From: Vibrio sp. Y2-5
GTDB taxonomy: Bacteria; Pseudomonadota; Gammaproteobacteria; Enterobacterales; Vibrionaceae
Assembly (NCBI RefSeq): GCF_014596725.1
Contig: NZ_JACVEG010000011.1
Span: 26,368-90,367, forward strand
Length of the DNA: 64,000 bases
Direction of reading: 5' to 3'
The notes beneath the pieces were generated by a model. It saw only the letters and a program-made list of their open reading frames with translations. It was not told where the DNA came from and made no database searches. This document shows positions 62,454 to 64,000 of this stretch, piece by piece (position 1 is the first letter of the stretch; each line of letters begins with the position of its first letter). Position numbers and translations under genes: made by a program.

Positions 62454-63511
62454 TAGTTGTCATCCTTGTTTACTGGACGACCATCTACCGTCACTTCTGA
62501 CACTTTAGCGCCATCACGCATGTTAACGATACCTTGAACAACGACCTTATCACCGATTTCCAGACCTTGTTCGATAACCACTTGGTTTTCAACACGCGCA
62601 CCAAGAAGCACTTCCGTACGAACCGCTTTGTTGTCCTCACCGACAACGTAAACAAAGCGTTTCGTACCTGAATACTCTAGCGCCTGAACAGGAATAATCG
62701 GAGCTTCAATGCCCGGGAAGGCTAAACGAGCTGAAACCAACATGCCCGGTTTAAGTAAACCACCAGCGTTTGAAAAATGAATGCGTACTCTTAGATTCAG
62801 CGTTTCAGTGTTAACGCGAGTATCGATACCAACGACTTCACCTTCAAAAGTCTTACCCGGCCAAGCGTGGGTGGTACCTTGAACTTTCATCCCCTTGGAC
62901 AGCATAGACAAATAGCGTTCAGGAACCTGAAGATCCAACTGCATTAAAGCAAGGTTATCTAACGTCATCAGTTCAGTGCTGCTATTAACAATCTTGCCAC
63001 GGCTGAAATCAATAAAGCCTACGGTGCCAGCAAAAGGGGCTTTAATATGAAGATCATTCCAGTTCGCTTCTGCCGCTTCTAATCGCGCCTGTGCAATATC
63101 AACACTGGTTTTCTGAGCGTCAATTTCAGTTTGAGTGATAGCACTTCTCTTTAGCAAACGCTCGTATTCTGCCAGCTTGCGTTTTTCATCACGCAAATAC
63201 GCCTTTGCTTCAGCTACTGACGCACGCGCTTTTTCATCAGAAAGCTGCGCTAACAATTGGCTCTTCTTTACTTCCTGATTGGCTTTTACCGCTATGATGT
63301 CTACTTTTCCAGCGACTTCTGGAGAAATAATCACTGATTGTTCAGCTTCTAATTTGCCAATTAATGAGAGAGATTGAGAGACTTGATGAACCTGCACTAA
63401 GTCAGTCACGACAGAAATAGCAGGTGCACTTCTTGGCCCCGCAGCGACAGCACCTTCGCTTCCTAATAAGGCCACAGCAAGAACAGCAGAAAGAATCGAA
63501 ACGTTTTTCAT
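62453..63511 (-). CDS. RND efflux adaptor (membrane fusion protein)
   Basis: Periplasmic adaptor that links the pump to the outer-membrane channel. A signal peptide (about 1-24, ending GAVAAG) lacks a lipobox, unlike AcrA. Barrel-sandwich hybrid strands (GKVDIIAVKANQEVKKSQ), a coiled-coil hairpin (about 90-150, RKLAEYERLLKRS) and a beta-barrel (LQVPERYLSMLSKGMKV) follow. The ATG at 63511 is favoured since it begins the signal; an upstream ATG at 63526 is in frame. Ribosome sites are weak for both. It is the first gene of the pump operon. Confidence 0.9.
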   Translation of the reverse strand: MKNVSILSAVLAVALLGSEGAVAAGPRSAPAISVVTDLVQVHQVSQSLSLIGKLEAEQSVIISPEVAGKVDIIAVKANQEVKKSQLLAQLSDEKARASVAEAKAYLRDEKRKLAEYERLLKRSAITQTEIDAQKTSVDIAQARLEAAEANWNDLHIKAPFAGTVGFIDFSRGKIVNSSTELMTLDNLALMQLDLQVPERYLSMLSKGMKVQGTTHAWPGKTFEGEVVGIDTRVNTETLNLRVRIHFSNAGGLLKPGMLVSARLAFPGIEAPIIPVQALEYSGTKRFVYVVGEDNKAVRTEVLLGARVENQVVIEQGLEIGDKVVVQGIVNMRDGAKVSEVTVDGRPVNKDDN

Positions 63512-63694
63512 AAACCACATCAGCATATAAGAAAGAACTTTTATTATAACGAGTTATAGACAAGGAAAACGTAAAGGAACGTAAATTTGATATTCCCATC
63601 TCCTTTTCGAACCACTATTTCAAAAAGAAAATGAGGAATTACGGCCATCTTTGCCCAAAAAGCCAGCATTCGATTCAAAAAGACAAAAAAAGGG

Positions 63695-63722
63695 TTTACA
63701 CAAAGTCCGAGTTTGATAATAT
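63695..63722 (+). promoter_or_regulatory. Stable-RNA promoter of the tRNA-Tyr array
   Basis: TTTACA (63695-63700), a 16-base spacer, TAATAT (63717-63722), then a GC-rich discriminator GCGCTCCGC typical of stringently controlled tRNA promoters. Confidence 0.75.
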
Positions 63723-63797
63723 GCGCTCCGCACTTGATTGATGTGTTGGGAAAACGTCAGTTAAGCCTTATCTTGTAAAAGATGAGGAAAACACCCT

Positions 63798-63882
<85 letters not shown>

Positions 63883-63986
63883 TATTTTCTTGTGAGACGA
63901 TAAGTTCTTGTGAGAGCAAAACTTGATTGATGCGTTGGGAAAACTTCATTCAAGCCTCTTCTTGTAAAAGATGAGGAAAACACCCT

Positions 63987-64000
63987 GGAGGGGTTCCCGA
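63987..64000 (+). tRNA. Second tRNA-Tyr, 5' end only
   Basis: Starts GGAGGGGTTCCCGA, identical to the first 14 bases of the copy at 63798; truncated by the window edge. Confidence 0.85.

Overview
The window is ordinary chromosomal DNA of a Vibrio species, almost certainly from the larger chromosome. The evidence is a divergent htpG/toxRS locus with a ToxR that keeps the Vibrio winged helix, membrane segment and two periplasmic cysteines, a nagE/nagAC locus whose NagE lacks the EIIA domain, and gamma-proteobacterial gene order throughout (ubiF/miaB-ybeZY-corC-lnt, leuS-lptE-holA, rsfS-rlmH-mrdAB-rlpA-dacA, ybeD-lipBA). The species cannot be fixed from the sequence; the ToxR is clearly not that of V. 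cholerae. I see no prophage, insertion sequence, integron cassette or CRISPR array.

Layout. 1-5.6 kb: 5' half of glnS and the GlcNAc locus (nagE on the minus strand, divergent from nagA-nagC). 5.6-13.3 kb: a CPA2 antiporter, asnB, rfaH, a POT peptide transporter, hemH and adk. 13.6-17.5 kb: htpG, divergent from toxR-toxS and a SelW/Rdx-like thioredoxin-fold gene. 17.5-20.4 kb (minus): yfcE, then a tightly overlapping four-gene unit of two DUF1538 membrane proteins, a PII-like protein and a CBS-pair protein. 20.6-25.6 kb: yfcH, an SDR gene, a possible 21-residue membrane peptide, cnoX (ybbN), qmcA-nfeD and cueR. 25.6-33.1 kb: a lipoprotein, a porin, ligA, zipA, cysZ and cysK. 33.4-36.1 kb: ptsH-ptsI-crr. 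36.2-43.3 kb: ubiF, miaB, ybeZ, ybeY, corC, lnt. 43.3-56.5 kb: ybeL, leuS, lptE, holA, rsfS, rlmH, mrdA, mrdB, rlpA, dacA, ybeD, lipB, lipA. 56.6-64 kb: a small lipoprotein, glyA, a YitT-family gene, an RND pump with its adaptor, and the start of a tandem tRNA-Tyr array.

How the genes work together. PtsI, HPr and EIIA-Glc encoded here should energise the EIICB NagE; NagA then deacetylates GlcNAc-6-P, and NagC senses it. PBP2, RodA, RlpA and DacA form the elongation and wall-remodelling group. Lnt, LptE and ZipA serve envelope assembly. LipB and LipA make lipoate. The least understood unit is the DUF1538 pair with its PII-like and CBS partners, which looks like a nucleotide-regulated membrane transport system.

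Most intergenic space is short and filled by clear intrinsic terminators. The best-supported regulatory sites are a CRP site in nagE/nagA, a sigma-32 promoter for htpG, a PurR box before glyA, an 11-bp-period CTTAA direct repeat before toxR, and a stable-RNA promoter before the tRNA-Tyr array. All calls come from reading the sequence; no database search was run.
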